Part shown: positions 1-6,766 of the stretch, piece after piece | Layout: each line of letters begins with the position of its first letter | Position numbering within the stretch: the first letter of the stretch is position 1 | Source: CALZJC01 sp041574955 | GTDB taxonomy: Bacteria > Acidobacteriota > Thermoanaerobaculia > Multivoradales > JAHEKO01 | NCBI GenBank assembly: GCA_041574955.1 | Contig: JBFGNS010000166.1 | Span: forward strand, 1 to 8,914 | DNA length: 8,914 nt | Reading direction: 5' to 3' | The notes under the pieces: generated by a model | Database searches by the model: none | The model's input: the letters and a program-made list of their open reading frames with translations, nothing else | What the model was told of the DNA's origin: nothing | Made by a program: the position numbers and the translations under genes

Positions 1-483
1 CCGGCGCACCACTCGCAGCTGCTTCGAGTCCTTCGCCTGCTCGGCCGCGTCGCGCTGCTTCTTGAGGTCGCGGATCTTGGCCTTGACCTTGCGCTTGTTG
101 ATCCCCACCACCTCGTGGTGCTCGTGGGCCTCGATGCCGAGCGCCTTGCACAGCGCCTCGATGAGGTGCTCCTTGTGCATCGTGGTGTAGCCGTGCAGCG
201 CCTCGTGGTCGCCCAACCCGGCAGCGATCTCGCGCAGCTGCGCCACGGTCTTGTGCTTCAGCTCTTCGTAGGTGTGCTGGGGCTGCGCGGCCGGCTCGGC
301 CTTGTCGCCCGGCTGGTCGGTCGACTCGCCACCGGCGCCGGGCTCGCTGCTGGCCACCACCTCGGCGCCCTCGGCGGGCTCGGCGCTGTCGGTCGCCTCC
401 GCGGTGTCGGTCGCCTCCGCGGTATCGGTCGCCTCGCCGTCCTGGGTCGGCTCGGGGGTTTCGGTCTGCTCGCTATCGGCCAT
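1..483 (-). CDS. Rho-N/SAP-like domain small protein (3' end beyond the window)
   Basis: The frame is open for 161 codons from the ATG at 483 to the left edge, so the C-terminus is missing. Residues 1-70 are acidic and low in complexity (Glu, Ala, Thr, Pro), with a hexapeptide repeat (ATDTAE-like) near 18-34. Residues about 72-118 resemble the Rho termination factor N-terminal/SAP-like helical fold: a TVAQLREIA helix, a central GYT, then a KEHLIEALCKALGI helix. Residues 119-161 are His-rich (EAHEHHEVVGI), then strongly basic and probably helical or coiled. Such domains usually bind nucleic acid, but here that is inference. The start is supported by a strong GGAGG four bases upstream. It lies 104 nt after the BatB-BatC stop on the same strand, so it may share the operon transcript or be a separate gene. 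It is not Rho itself: no ATPase domain is visible. Confidence 0.8.
   Translation of the reverse strand, partial: MADSEQTETPEPTQDGEATDTAEATDTAEATDSAEPAEGAEVVASSEPGAGGESTDQPGDKAEPAAQPQHTYEELKHKTVAQLREIAAGLGDHEALHGYTTMHKEHLIEALCKALGIEAHEHHEVVGINKRKVKAKIRDLKKQRDAAEQAKDSKQLRVVRR
388..440. repeat. 18-bp tandem repeat, about three copies
   Basis: Two identical 18-bp units (388-405 and 406-423; unit GTCGGTCGCCTCCGCGGT on the plus strand) are followed by a diverged third copy (424-440). The repeat is in frame and encodes the hexapeptide ATDTAE-like repeat in the acidic N-terminal part of the Rho-N-like protein. Copy number may vary by slippage. Confidence 0.8.
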
Positions 484-515
484 CGGTCCTCCGCTGGTTG
501 TTGAATGGCCGGAGG
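484..515 (-). promoter_or_regulatory. Strong Shine-Dalgarno with possible sequestering hairpin
   Basis: On the minus strand GGAGG (492-488) lies 4 nt before the ATG at 483. The hexamer CGGAGG (493-488) is perfectly complementary to CCTCCG at 515-510, separated by a 16-nt comparatively A-rich loop. A 6-bp stem would mask the ribosome binding site, so translation could depend on RNA folding. The SD is clear; the regulatory hairpin is inference. Confidence 0.5.
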
Positions 516-535
516 CTCGGGGCCGCGACGCCCGG

Positions 536-547
536 CGGAGCGCTCCG
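536..547. repeat. 12-bp perfect palindrome CGGAGCGCTCCG
   Basis: This perfect palindrome lies in the 104-nt gap between the BatB-BatC stop and the Rho-N-like gene. It could be a dimeric regulator site or a short stem-loop. It has no T-run after it in the minus direction, so it is not a standard intrinsic terminator. It may be chance in GC-rich DNA. Confidence 0.35.
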
Positions 548-587
548 GAACGGGAACTCTACCGCATCGCGGCGCGGGTCGAGCGGC

Positions 588-2711
588 TCACCACCAGATC
601 TCGCTCTCCGGGTTCTGCCACACCGAGGGCGGGAACTGCTCGGGCAGCGTCCGGTAGTGGTACCGGCCGTCGGCGAACCGCTCGCCGGCGATCCGCTCGA
701 TCGCCTGGCGGATCTGCTCGAGCTCCTCGCCCGACAGCGGTTCGCCACCCGCCCCCACGCCGCCGCCGGCCTGCTGCCCCTGGTCGCCCTCCTGCCCCTC
801 GCCGCCGCCTTCTCCTTCTTGCTCCTCCCCCTCGCCACCGCCGCCTTCTCCTTCCTGCTCCTGTCTCTCGGCGTCCTCCCCCTCGCCCTCCGGCTCACCC
901 TCGCCGCCGGTGTCTTCCTCCTCGTCCGGGTTGGCGTTCTGTGGGTCGTCCTCGCCCCCTCCGCCACCGGCGCCACCACCTTCCTGATCGTCTTGCTCGC
1001 CGTCCGCCGCGGGATCCTGCTCCTCGTCCTCGCCGCCGCCCTCCCTCGCGCCTTCCTCCCGCTCCTCTTCGCCGTCACTCTCCGCCTGCCCGGCGCCGCC
1101 TCCCGCCCCTCCCTGCCCCCGGCAGTGCGGCGGCGGGTCGGCGATCAGCCGCTCGATCTCGGCCAGGCGGGCGCCGAGCTCGCGCAGGTTGCGGCGCGAC
1201 CGGTCGCGGCCGGCGCTGCCCTCGGGGTACAGCTCGGCGGCGCCGGCGAAGCGCAGCAGGGCTGCGTCCCACAGCTCGCGCGTGCGCTCGAGCTGGCAGC
1301 CGGCGGGGTCGATCTCGGCGGCGCCCCAGCGGAACAGCGCGTGGCCGTCGTTGTAGTGCGCCGGCGCCAGGTCGGGCGCCAGCTCGAGTGCCGCCTGGTA
1401 CAGCTCGTGGGCCTCGGTGAAGTCGCCCTGCAGGGTGACGGAGCGCGCCAGGTTGTAGGACGGGATCTCTGGCCTCACCTGGTAGCCGCGGCTGCGCTCG
1501 TAATGCAGCCGCGCAGGCTGCCACTGCTCGAGGGCGTCGGCGGCGATGCCACGCTCGTTCTCGCGGGCGGCGCGGCTGGCCGGCGTGTCGGGCCGGCAGC
1601 CGGCGAGCGAGAGCGGCAGCACGACGGCGAGCGCGGCCAGCCCGCCGGCCAGGCGGCGCGGTGGGCGGGCGGCGAGGCGAGCCATGTCGAACGCCGCCGG
1701 CCGGACGGCGCGCCGGCGCCCCCAGACCAGCGCCTCGAGCAGGAAGCCGGCCAGAAACAGACCCAGCGGCAGCCAGCCGAGGTCGATCCGGCCCTCCTCC
1801 CGCACCCACTCGGCCTCCGCCAGCCGCTCGGTGACCGCCTCGGCCAGCGTCTCGGCGGTGGTCGCGTCCGCCACCAGGAAGCGGCCTCCGGTGCGGCCGG
1901 CGATGCGCCGCAGATGCCGTTCCTCCCGCCGCGTGTGGTACTCGCGCAGCGTGCGCGGCTGCTCGACCCCGGCGACGACGTCGTTGAAGTCGTAGATCAG
2001 CCGCGACTGGCCCTCGCGGCTGCCGATCGCCACCGCGTGGACCGGCACCCCGCGCTCCGCCAGCACCGCCAGCGGCTCCTCGAAAGGCTCCGGGAACGGC
2101 TGCTCGCCGTCCGACAGCAGCACCGCCTGCAGGTCGGCGCTCGGCGGCTCGACGAAGTGGATGACGGCGTCGAGCGCGGCGGTGAAGCTCGACCCGGTGC
2201 TGCGGTAGAAGGCGTGGAAGCTGAGGGCGGTGAGCGCTTCGTCGATCGCCGCCGGGTCGCCGGTCATCGGCAGCTGCAGCGCGGCCACTCCGCTGAAGCT
2301 GACCAGCGCCAGCCGGCTGCCCTCCAGCCGCTCGCTCAACTCGCGCCCGATCTCGCGCGCCAGCTCGAAGCGGCTGATCTTGCCTTCCCGCCCGACGACG
2401 TCGTCGGCCAGCATGCTGGCCGAGCCGTCGACCAGCAGCACCACTCGGCCGCTGAGCACCCGCACCGGCGCCTCGCCGAGCATGCCGGGGCCGGCCGAGG
2501 CCACCACCAGCAGCGCGCCGAGCGCCAGCAGCAGCAGCATCTGCCGGCCGAGCGTGCGCCGCCGGTAGAGCGTGAAGCGGTGGTGGAACCGCTGGTCGAC
2601 GCGGCGCCAGATCCACTCGCAGCTGCGCCGCTGGTGGCGAGCGAACCAGACCCACAGGGCGGCCCAGGGAAGCAGCAGCAGAAGCAGCAGCGGGCGCTCG
2701 AAGTGGATCAC
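588..2711 (-). CDS. BatB-BatC fusion: VWA membrane protein joined to TPR lipoprotein-like module
   Basis: The chosen start is the GTG at 2711, which overlaps the BatA stop as GTGA and has GAGG 8 nt upstream; it gives 707 residues. Residues 1-75 hold two membrane helices (about 7-23 and 57-72) around an Arg-rich loop. Residues about 88-300 are a von Willebrand factor A domain with an intact MIDAS: DGSAS at 95-99, a Thr in STGSS near 172 and SDG at 200-202. A third helix follows at about 311-330. After a basic linker come Met343, a hydrophobic run and a lipobox, LAGC, with Cys372. Residues about 385-500 are TPR-like helix pairs (for example an HELYQAALELAPDLAPAHYN motif). Residues about 531-660 are Asp/Glu/Gly/Gln low complexity, and the last ~48 residues are an aromatic-rich tail ending EIWW. 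Bat proteins form a metal-dependent inner-membrane/periplasmic complex with MoxR ATPases. BatB and BatC are usually separate, so this is a fusion or two genes read as one; an ATG at 1685 could start a separate BatC. Confidence 0.88.
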   Translation of the reverse strand: MIHFERPLLLLLLLPWAALWVWFARHQRRSCEWIWRRVDQRFHHRFTLYRRRTLGRQMLLLLALGALLVVASAGPGMLGEAPVRVLSGRVVLLVDGSASMLADDVVGREGKISRFELAREIGRELSERLEGSRLALVSFSGVAALQLPMTGDPAAIDEALTALSFHAFYRSTGSSFTAALDAVIHFVEPPSADLQAVLLSDGEQPFPEPFEEPLAVLAERGVPVHAVAIGSREGQSRLIYDFNDVVAGVEQPRTLREYHTRREERHLRRIAGRTGGRFLVADATTAETLAEAVTERLAEAEWVREEGRIDLGWLPLGLFLAGFLLEALVWGRRRAVRPAAFDMARLAARPPRRLAGGLAALAVVLPLSLAGCRPDTPASRAARENERGIAADALEQWQPARLHYERSRGYQVRPEIPSYNLARSVTLQGDFTEAHELYQAALELAPDLAPAHYNDGHALFRWGAAEIDPAGCQLERTRELWDAALLRFAGAAELYPEGSAGRDRSRRNLRELGARLAEIERLIADPPPHCRGQGGAGGGAGQAESDGEEEREEGAREGGGEDEEQDPAADGEQDDQEGGGAGGGGGEDDPQNANPDEEEDTGGEGEPEGEGEDAERQEQEGEGGGGEGEEQEGEGGGEGQEGDQGQQAGGGVGAGGEPLSGEELEQIRQAIERIAGERFADGRYHYRTLPEQFPPSVWQNPESEIWW
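732..1121 (-). repeat. Low-complexity purine tract encoding Asp/Glu/Gly/Gln linker
   Basis: The coding (minus) strand here is strongly enriched in purines (GAG, GAA, GGC, GGA, CAG codons), so the plus strand reads as long C/T runs. It contains a 22-bp in-frame direct repeat with a single mismatch (805-826 and 841-862, 36 bp apart). It encodes residues about 531-660 of the BatB-BatC fusion, which should be disordered and highly negative. Such DNA is prone to slippage and to alternative structures such as R-loops or triplexes. Confidence 0.8.
1596..1685 (-). other. Embedded lipoprotein-type signal (Met343 to Cys372) inside the BatB-BatC fusion
   Basis: An in-frame ATG at 1685 opens a segment with all parts of a lipoprotein signal peptide. 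It has an n-region with four Arg (within residues 343-353), a hydrophobic h-region (about 354-370) and the lipobox L-A-G-C, whose Cys codon is at 1598-1596. No convincing Shine-Dalgarno precedes the ATG and there is no stop between the VWA part and this segment. It may act as a fourth transmembrane helix, as an internally processed signal, or as the true N-terminus of a separately translated BatC. Confidence 0.65.
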
Positions 2712-3709
2712 CTGAAAGGCCTCGTGGTGACCACTCCGCCGAGGGTCAGATGGGCGGCAAAGGCGACCAGCGCCACCAGCGCCGGCAGCCAGCCCCACGC
2801 CCGGCGGCTGGCCACGGTGCGCAGGGTGAGCGGCGCGCTCTCCAGCCGCGACAGCTCGCCGAAGATCTGCTCGAGCACGCCGACGTCGGTGGCCCGGTAG
2901 TACCGCCCGCCGGCGAGCTCGGCCACCCGCCGCAGGCGCCGGTCGTCGAGCACCGCCTGGTAGGCGTCTTCGCCGCCCACCCGCTCGCCGTCGAAGTACA
3001 CCTCAACCGGCTCGGTGCCGCCGACGCCGATGGCGTAAAAGCGTAGGCCCTTCTGGCGCAGGTAGCGCGCCGCCAGCTCGGGCTCGATGCCGGTGTTGCT
3101 CTCGCCGTCGGTGATCAGCACCACCGACTGGTCGCGGCCGGGAACGCGGCTGCGCGTCAGCCTCTCCGAAGCCACCAGCAGGGCGTCACCGACCGAGGTG
3201 CCGCCGCTCTTCTGCTGGTCGAGGGTGTAGACCGTCACCGAGTCGAGCAGCGAGCGCAGGCTCCGGTGGTCGGTAGTCAGCGGTGTCTGAACGTAGCTGT
3301 CCTTGGCGAAGACGACGACGCCGATCCGGTTGCCGCCGGCGCGCGCCACGAAATCGCCGGCGATCCGCCGCAGCGCCGCTAGCCTGTTGGGCGGCAGGTC
3401 CTCGGCCAGCATGCTGAGCGACACGTCGAGCACCAGCATCACGTCGACGCCCTCGTCCTCGATCAGCTGCAGCCGGCTCTCGGTGTACGGAGCTGCGAGC
3501 CCGGCGATCACCGCCGCCAGCAGCAGCAGCTCGAGCTGCGGCGCCAGCTGCCGAGCCGGGCGCCAGCCGGCCGAACGCCGGCCGTACTGCAGCGGCGGGA
3601 AGGGAACCGTCCGCCGGCGCCGCTGGCGAAGCCGGAACCAGGCCCAGAGCGGCAGCAGCAGCAGCAGCGCCAGCAGCTCCGGGCGGGCCAGCTGGAGGCC
3701 GCCGGTCAT
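2708..3709 (-). CDS. batA: BatA-type VWA domain membrane protein
   Basis: The start is the ATG at 3709, overlapping the previous stop as ATGA, with GGAAG 5 nt upstream; the protein is 333 residues, typical for BatA. A first membrane helix (about 11-26) opens with the LARPELLALLLLLPLWAW pattern seen in BatA/BatB. It is followed by an Arg-rich cytoplasmic loop and a second helix (about 58-74). The VWA domain (about 88-290) has a complete MIDAS: DVSLS at 95-99, Thr171 in SGGTS, and TDGESNTG with Asp201. A C-terminal helix (about 306-325) returns to the membrane. The MIDAS should bind a divalent metal and mediate partner contacts in the periplasm. It sits between the DUF4381-like and BatB-BatC genes with 4-nt overlaps at both ends, so stoichiometric coupled synthesis is likely. 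The symbol follows position and architecture, not experiment. Confidence 0.9.
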   Translation of the reverse strand: MTGGLQLARPELLALLLLLPLWAWFRLRQRRRRTVPFPPLQYGRRSAGWRPARQLAPQLELLLLAAVIAGLAAPYTESRLQLIEDEGVDVMLVLDVSLSMLAEDLPPNRLAALRRIAGDFVARAGGNRIGVVVFAKDSYVQTPLTTDHRSLRSLLDSVTVYTLDQQKSGGTSVGDALLVASERLTRSRVPGRDQSVVLITDGESNTGIEPELAARYLRQKGLRFYAIGVGGTEPVEVYFDGERVGGEDAYQAVLDDRRLRRVAELAGGRYYRATDVGVLEQIFGELSRLESAPLTLRTVASRRAWGWLPALVALVAFAAHLTLGGVVTTRPFR

Positions 3710-4224
3710 GCGCGCTTCCGCCCGCTCACCAGCTCGGCGGCCAGCTTGCAGGCGCCCTCGAAGTCGTTGCGGGACGGCTCGGACCGGCCGAACTGCAGCT
3801 GCGACAGCAGCTCGAGCAGCCGGATCGCCGGCCGGTCGCCGAGCTGCCGGCGAGCCTCGCGCGCCGTCAGCCGGGTCAGCCTGGAGCGGGCGGCGCCGCC
3901 CAGCCCCTGCTCCTCCCAGTGCCGGCGCAGCGCCCCGGACAGCTCGTGGCAGCCGGCGCGGTAGCTGCCCGCCGTCAGATGGCGGCGCAGCAGCGAGCCG
4001 AGCAGCTCGAAGATGCCGACCGGGGTCGGCGGCGCGGATGGCCGCGACGGCACCGGGGCCGGCGGCCGCGCCGCCCGCCGCCGGAGCCAGCGCCACAGCT
4101 GCCAGAGCAGCACCGCGGCCAGCAGCACGGCGGCGGCAGGCAGGCTCCAGCCCGGCGGCGAGGGGAAGTGCAGGGGTCCCGCCAGCCCGCCCGGCAGCGG
4201 CGCCGGCTCGAGCACCGGGTTCAT
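3706..4224 (-). CDS. DUF4381-like single-pass membrane protein of the MoxR/Bat operon
   Basis: This 172-residue protein starts at the ATG at 4224, which overlaps the DUF58 stop as ATGA. The N-terminus is short and Pro-rich and includes the sequence LHFPSPPGW. A single transmembrane helix (about 27-46) is followed by an RWLRRRAAR stop-transfer stretch and a Pro-rich linker (about 52-70). The cytoplasmic C-terminal part (about 71-168) is helical, with a YRAGCHELSGALRRHWEEQ helix and a LLELLSQLQFG helix. This order and the genomic slot (between DUF58 and the first VWA gene) match the DUF4381 family of MoxR operons. Sequence conservation is weak, so assignment is by architecture and position. Its likely role is an adaptor linking cytoplasmic MoxR/DUF58 to the membrane VWA proteins, which is inference. 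Confidence 0.8.
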   Translation of the reverse strand: MNPVLEPAPLPGGLAGPLHFPSPPGWSLPAAAVLLAAVLLWQLWRWLRRRAARPPAPVPSRPSAPPTPVGIFELLGSLLRRHLTAGSYRAGCHELSGALRRHWEEQGLGGAARSRLTRLTAREARRQLGDRPAIRLLELLSQLQFGRSEPSRNDFEGACKLAAELVSGRKRA

Positions 4225-5135
4225 CGCCGCATCCGCCGCCGCCGGTGGAAGAACGCGCCGAGGGCGATGGCCACCGGCCGGTCGGTGGCGAACGAGGAGA
4301 CCGCCATCCGGTAGCGCGCCGCCGCGCGAGCGAGGAACGCCTGCATCTCCTCGAGGCCGCCGGCGTCGCGCGGCAGCGGCTGGCGGCCGGCGGCGCCCTC
4401 GCTCGCCTCGCCGTCGAGCACCAGCGGACCGACGCCTTCGTACTCCAGCGGGTCGTAGACGTGCAGCAGCGCCGCGTCGTGGCGGGCGCGCAGGAACCGC
4501 AGGTCGTCGGGAACGTCGTGGTCGATGAAGTCCGAGATCAGGAACACGACGTACCGGCTGCCGCCCATTCCCTCGATGGCGTGGATCGCGGCGCGCGGGT
4601 CGGACTCCTCGACCCGGCGCCGCCAGGGGCCGGTGTGGCGCAGGATTGCGGCGAGAGCGCGGAACAGCTGGCCGCGGCCGCCGGCGGGGCGCGCCAGCTC
4701 GAGCACCCGGTCGGCGAACAGCACCCAGCCCAGCCGGTCACCGGCGTCGACCGCCGACACCGCCAGGGTTGCGGCCAGCTCGACCGCGTGCTCCAGTTTT
4801 GTGACCGCCTGGAAGCCGGCGTGCATCGACGGGCTGACGTCCACCGCCAGCACGACGTCCCGCTGCCTCTCCTCCTGGTGGACCCGCACGAACGGCTCGC
4901 CCAGCCGCGCCGTGATGTTCCAGTCGATGCGCCGCGCCGGCTCACCGGGGACGTAGCGCCTCGCCTCGTGGAACAGCAGCCCGCCGCCCAGAACCGCGCT
5001 GGCGTAGTCGCCCGGCAGCAGGCCAGCCACGTTGCGGCGCGCCACCAGCTCGAGACGCCGCACCTGGGCGAGCAGCCCGCCCGGGCCGGCGGCGGCGGCC
5101 GCTCCGGGTCGGCTGGTGCGGCTGGCGGCGTGCAC
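4221..5135 (-). CDS. DUF58 domain protein (VWA-like MoxR partner)
   Basis: The start is the GTG at 5135 with GGGAG (5148-5144) 8 nt upstream; the protein is 304 residues, usual for the family. The DUF58 signature is clear: FHEARRYVPGEPARRIDWN (55-73), then TARLGEPFVRVHQEER (75-90). A VWA-like fold follows, with a MIDAS-type DVSPS at 99-103, and FLISDFID near 198-205 marking a further acidic strand end. No membrane helix or signal peptide is visible, so it should be cytoplasmic or peripheral. DUF58 proteins nearly always sit directly after moxR and are thought to be substrates or adaptors of the ATPase. Here the gap to moxR is 47 nt and the stop overlaps the DUF4381-like start. The first ~20 residues are Ala/Gly-rich and probably disordered. 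Confidence 0.93.
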   Translation of the reverse strand: MHAASRTSRPGAAAAAGPGGLLAQVRRLELVARRNVAGLLPGDYASAVLGGGLLFHEARRYVPGEPARRIDWNITARLGEPFVRVHQEERQRDVVLAVDVSPSMHAGFQAVTKLEHAVELAATLAVSAVDAGDRLGWVLFADRVLELARPAGGRGQLFRALAAILRHTGPWRRRVEESDPRAAIHAIEGMGGSRYVVFLISDFIDHDVPDDLRFLRARHDAALLHVYDPLEYEGVGPLVLDGEASEGAAGRQPLPRDAGGLEEMQAFLARAAARYRMAVSSFATDRPVAIALGAFFHRRRRMRR

Positions 5136-5143
5136 TACTGCGG

Positions 5144-5148
5144 CTCCC
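5144..5148 (-). promoter_or_regulatory. Ribosome binding site of the DUF58 gene
   Basis: GGGAG on the minus strand, 8 nt before the GTG at 5135, decides this non-ATG start. It lies inside the 47-nt gap after moxR, the largest gap in the core operon, so this gene is initiated independently rather than by stop-start coupling. Confidence 0.6.
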
Positions 5149-5182
5149 GTCCGGGCGCTCTGGCTGCGGCTCCGGCGCGTCG

Positions 5183-6160
<978 letters not shown>

Positions 6161-6210
6161 GACTGGCGGATTCCAGGTGGCGGCGGCTCGAAAGGCGGCT
6201 GCCGACGATA

Positions 6211-6765
6211 TCACCGCCGCTCGCCGTGCTGCCGCCGGCCGCGGCGCAGCCCGACGAGCTGCAGCACGACGCCGGCGGCGGCGAGCAGCGGTAGCGCCAG
6301 GCCGGCGGCTTCCGGCCGCCACGCCTCGACCAGCAGCGCCGCCCCGGCCAGCGAGCTCAGCACGATCAGCCCGACCTCGAACAGGCCGCGGACCAGCACC
6401 GCCGCCACCACCCCGGCGGCCAGCGCCCCGGCCAGCAGCGCGGCACCCGGCGGCCAGCCGAGCTGCTCGCCGAGCCACAGCAGCCCCACGGCACCGGCGG
6501 CGAAACCGGCCAGGGTGACGGCCAGCTTCTGCACCAGCACCGCGGCAAGCGCCGCCAGCGCGCCCGCCGCCAGCGCCACCAACAGGCCGGCCCCGCCGTC
6601 CCCCAGGTAGGCGCCCGCCAGCCGGAAGCCGACGGCGAACCCGACCACCCCGACGAACAGCCAGAACAGCCGGCGCCCGAAGGCGAGCAGCAGGGCGCCG
6701 CACACCGCCGCCACCGCCGGCCGCGCGGCGAGGCCGAGATCCGCCAGCTGGGGCAGCTCCTCCAC
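6211..6765 (-). CDS. Uncharacterised multi-pass membrane protein with GRRLFWLFVG motif
   Basis: This 184-residue, very hydrophobic protein, taken from the GTG at 6765, starts 1 nt after the tag stop; an upstream in-frame GTG at 6780 would overlap tag by 14 nt. About seven membrane helices can be drawn: roughly 16-30, 33-52, 59-77, 82-98, 108-125, 128-147 and 153-171. The conspicuous motif is FGRRLFWLFVGVVGFAVG (29-46), with a second half-similar stretch around QKLAVTLAGFAAG (79-91); the layout resembles DUF4203/TMEM198-like proteins. The basic tail (LRRGRRQHGERR) is probably cytoplasmic. No catalytic or transport motif is visible and I cannot assign a function. Lying between tag and moxR, it may be part of either unit. 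Confidence 0.8.
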   Translation of the reverse strand: MEELPQLADLGLAARPAVAAVCGALLLAFGRRLFWLFVGVVGFAVGFRLAGAYLGDGGAGLLVALAAGALAALAAVLVQKLAVTLAGFAAGAVGLLWLGEQLGWPPGAALLAGALAAGVVAAVLVRGLFEVGLIVLSSLAGAALLVEAWRPEAAGLALPLLAAAGVVLQLVGLRRGRRQHGERR

Positions 6766-6766
6766 C

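Noticed and set aside
484..587. Intrinsic terminator after BatB-BatC
   Set aside because: Small GC stems occur, including a 12-bp palindrome, but none is followed by a T-run in the minus direction, so no terminator is called.
1075..2655. A 526-codon minus-strand frame overlapping BatB-BatC in another phase
   Set aside because: It is Arg/Ala/Gly-rich with no recognisable motif; a phase shadow produced by high GC.
498..2900. An 800-codon plus-strand open frame opposite BatB-BatC
   Set aside because: It is the antisense shadow of a GC-rich gene: no domain motifs, Leu/Ala/Arg/Gln-rich low complexity, while the minus strand carries an intact VWA domain with MIDAS and membrane helices.
3710..4096. 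N-terminal extension of BatA to an earlier start
   Set aside because: It overlaps the DUF4381-like gene in another phase, has shadow composition, and the ATG at 3709 has an ATGA overlap and a ribosome site.
6161..6703. N-terminal extension of MoxR upstream of 6160
   Set aside because: The extension is Arg/Ala/Gly-rich, overlaps the membrane-protein gene in another phase, and the last 54 nt before 6160 contain several A/T-ending codons unlike the gene.
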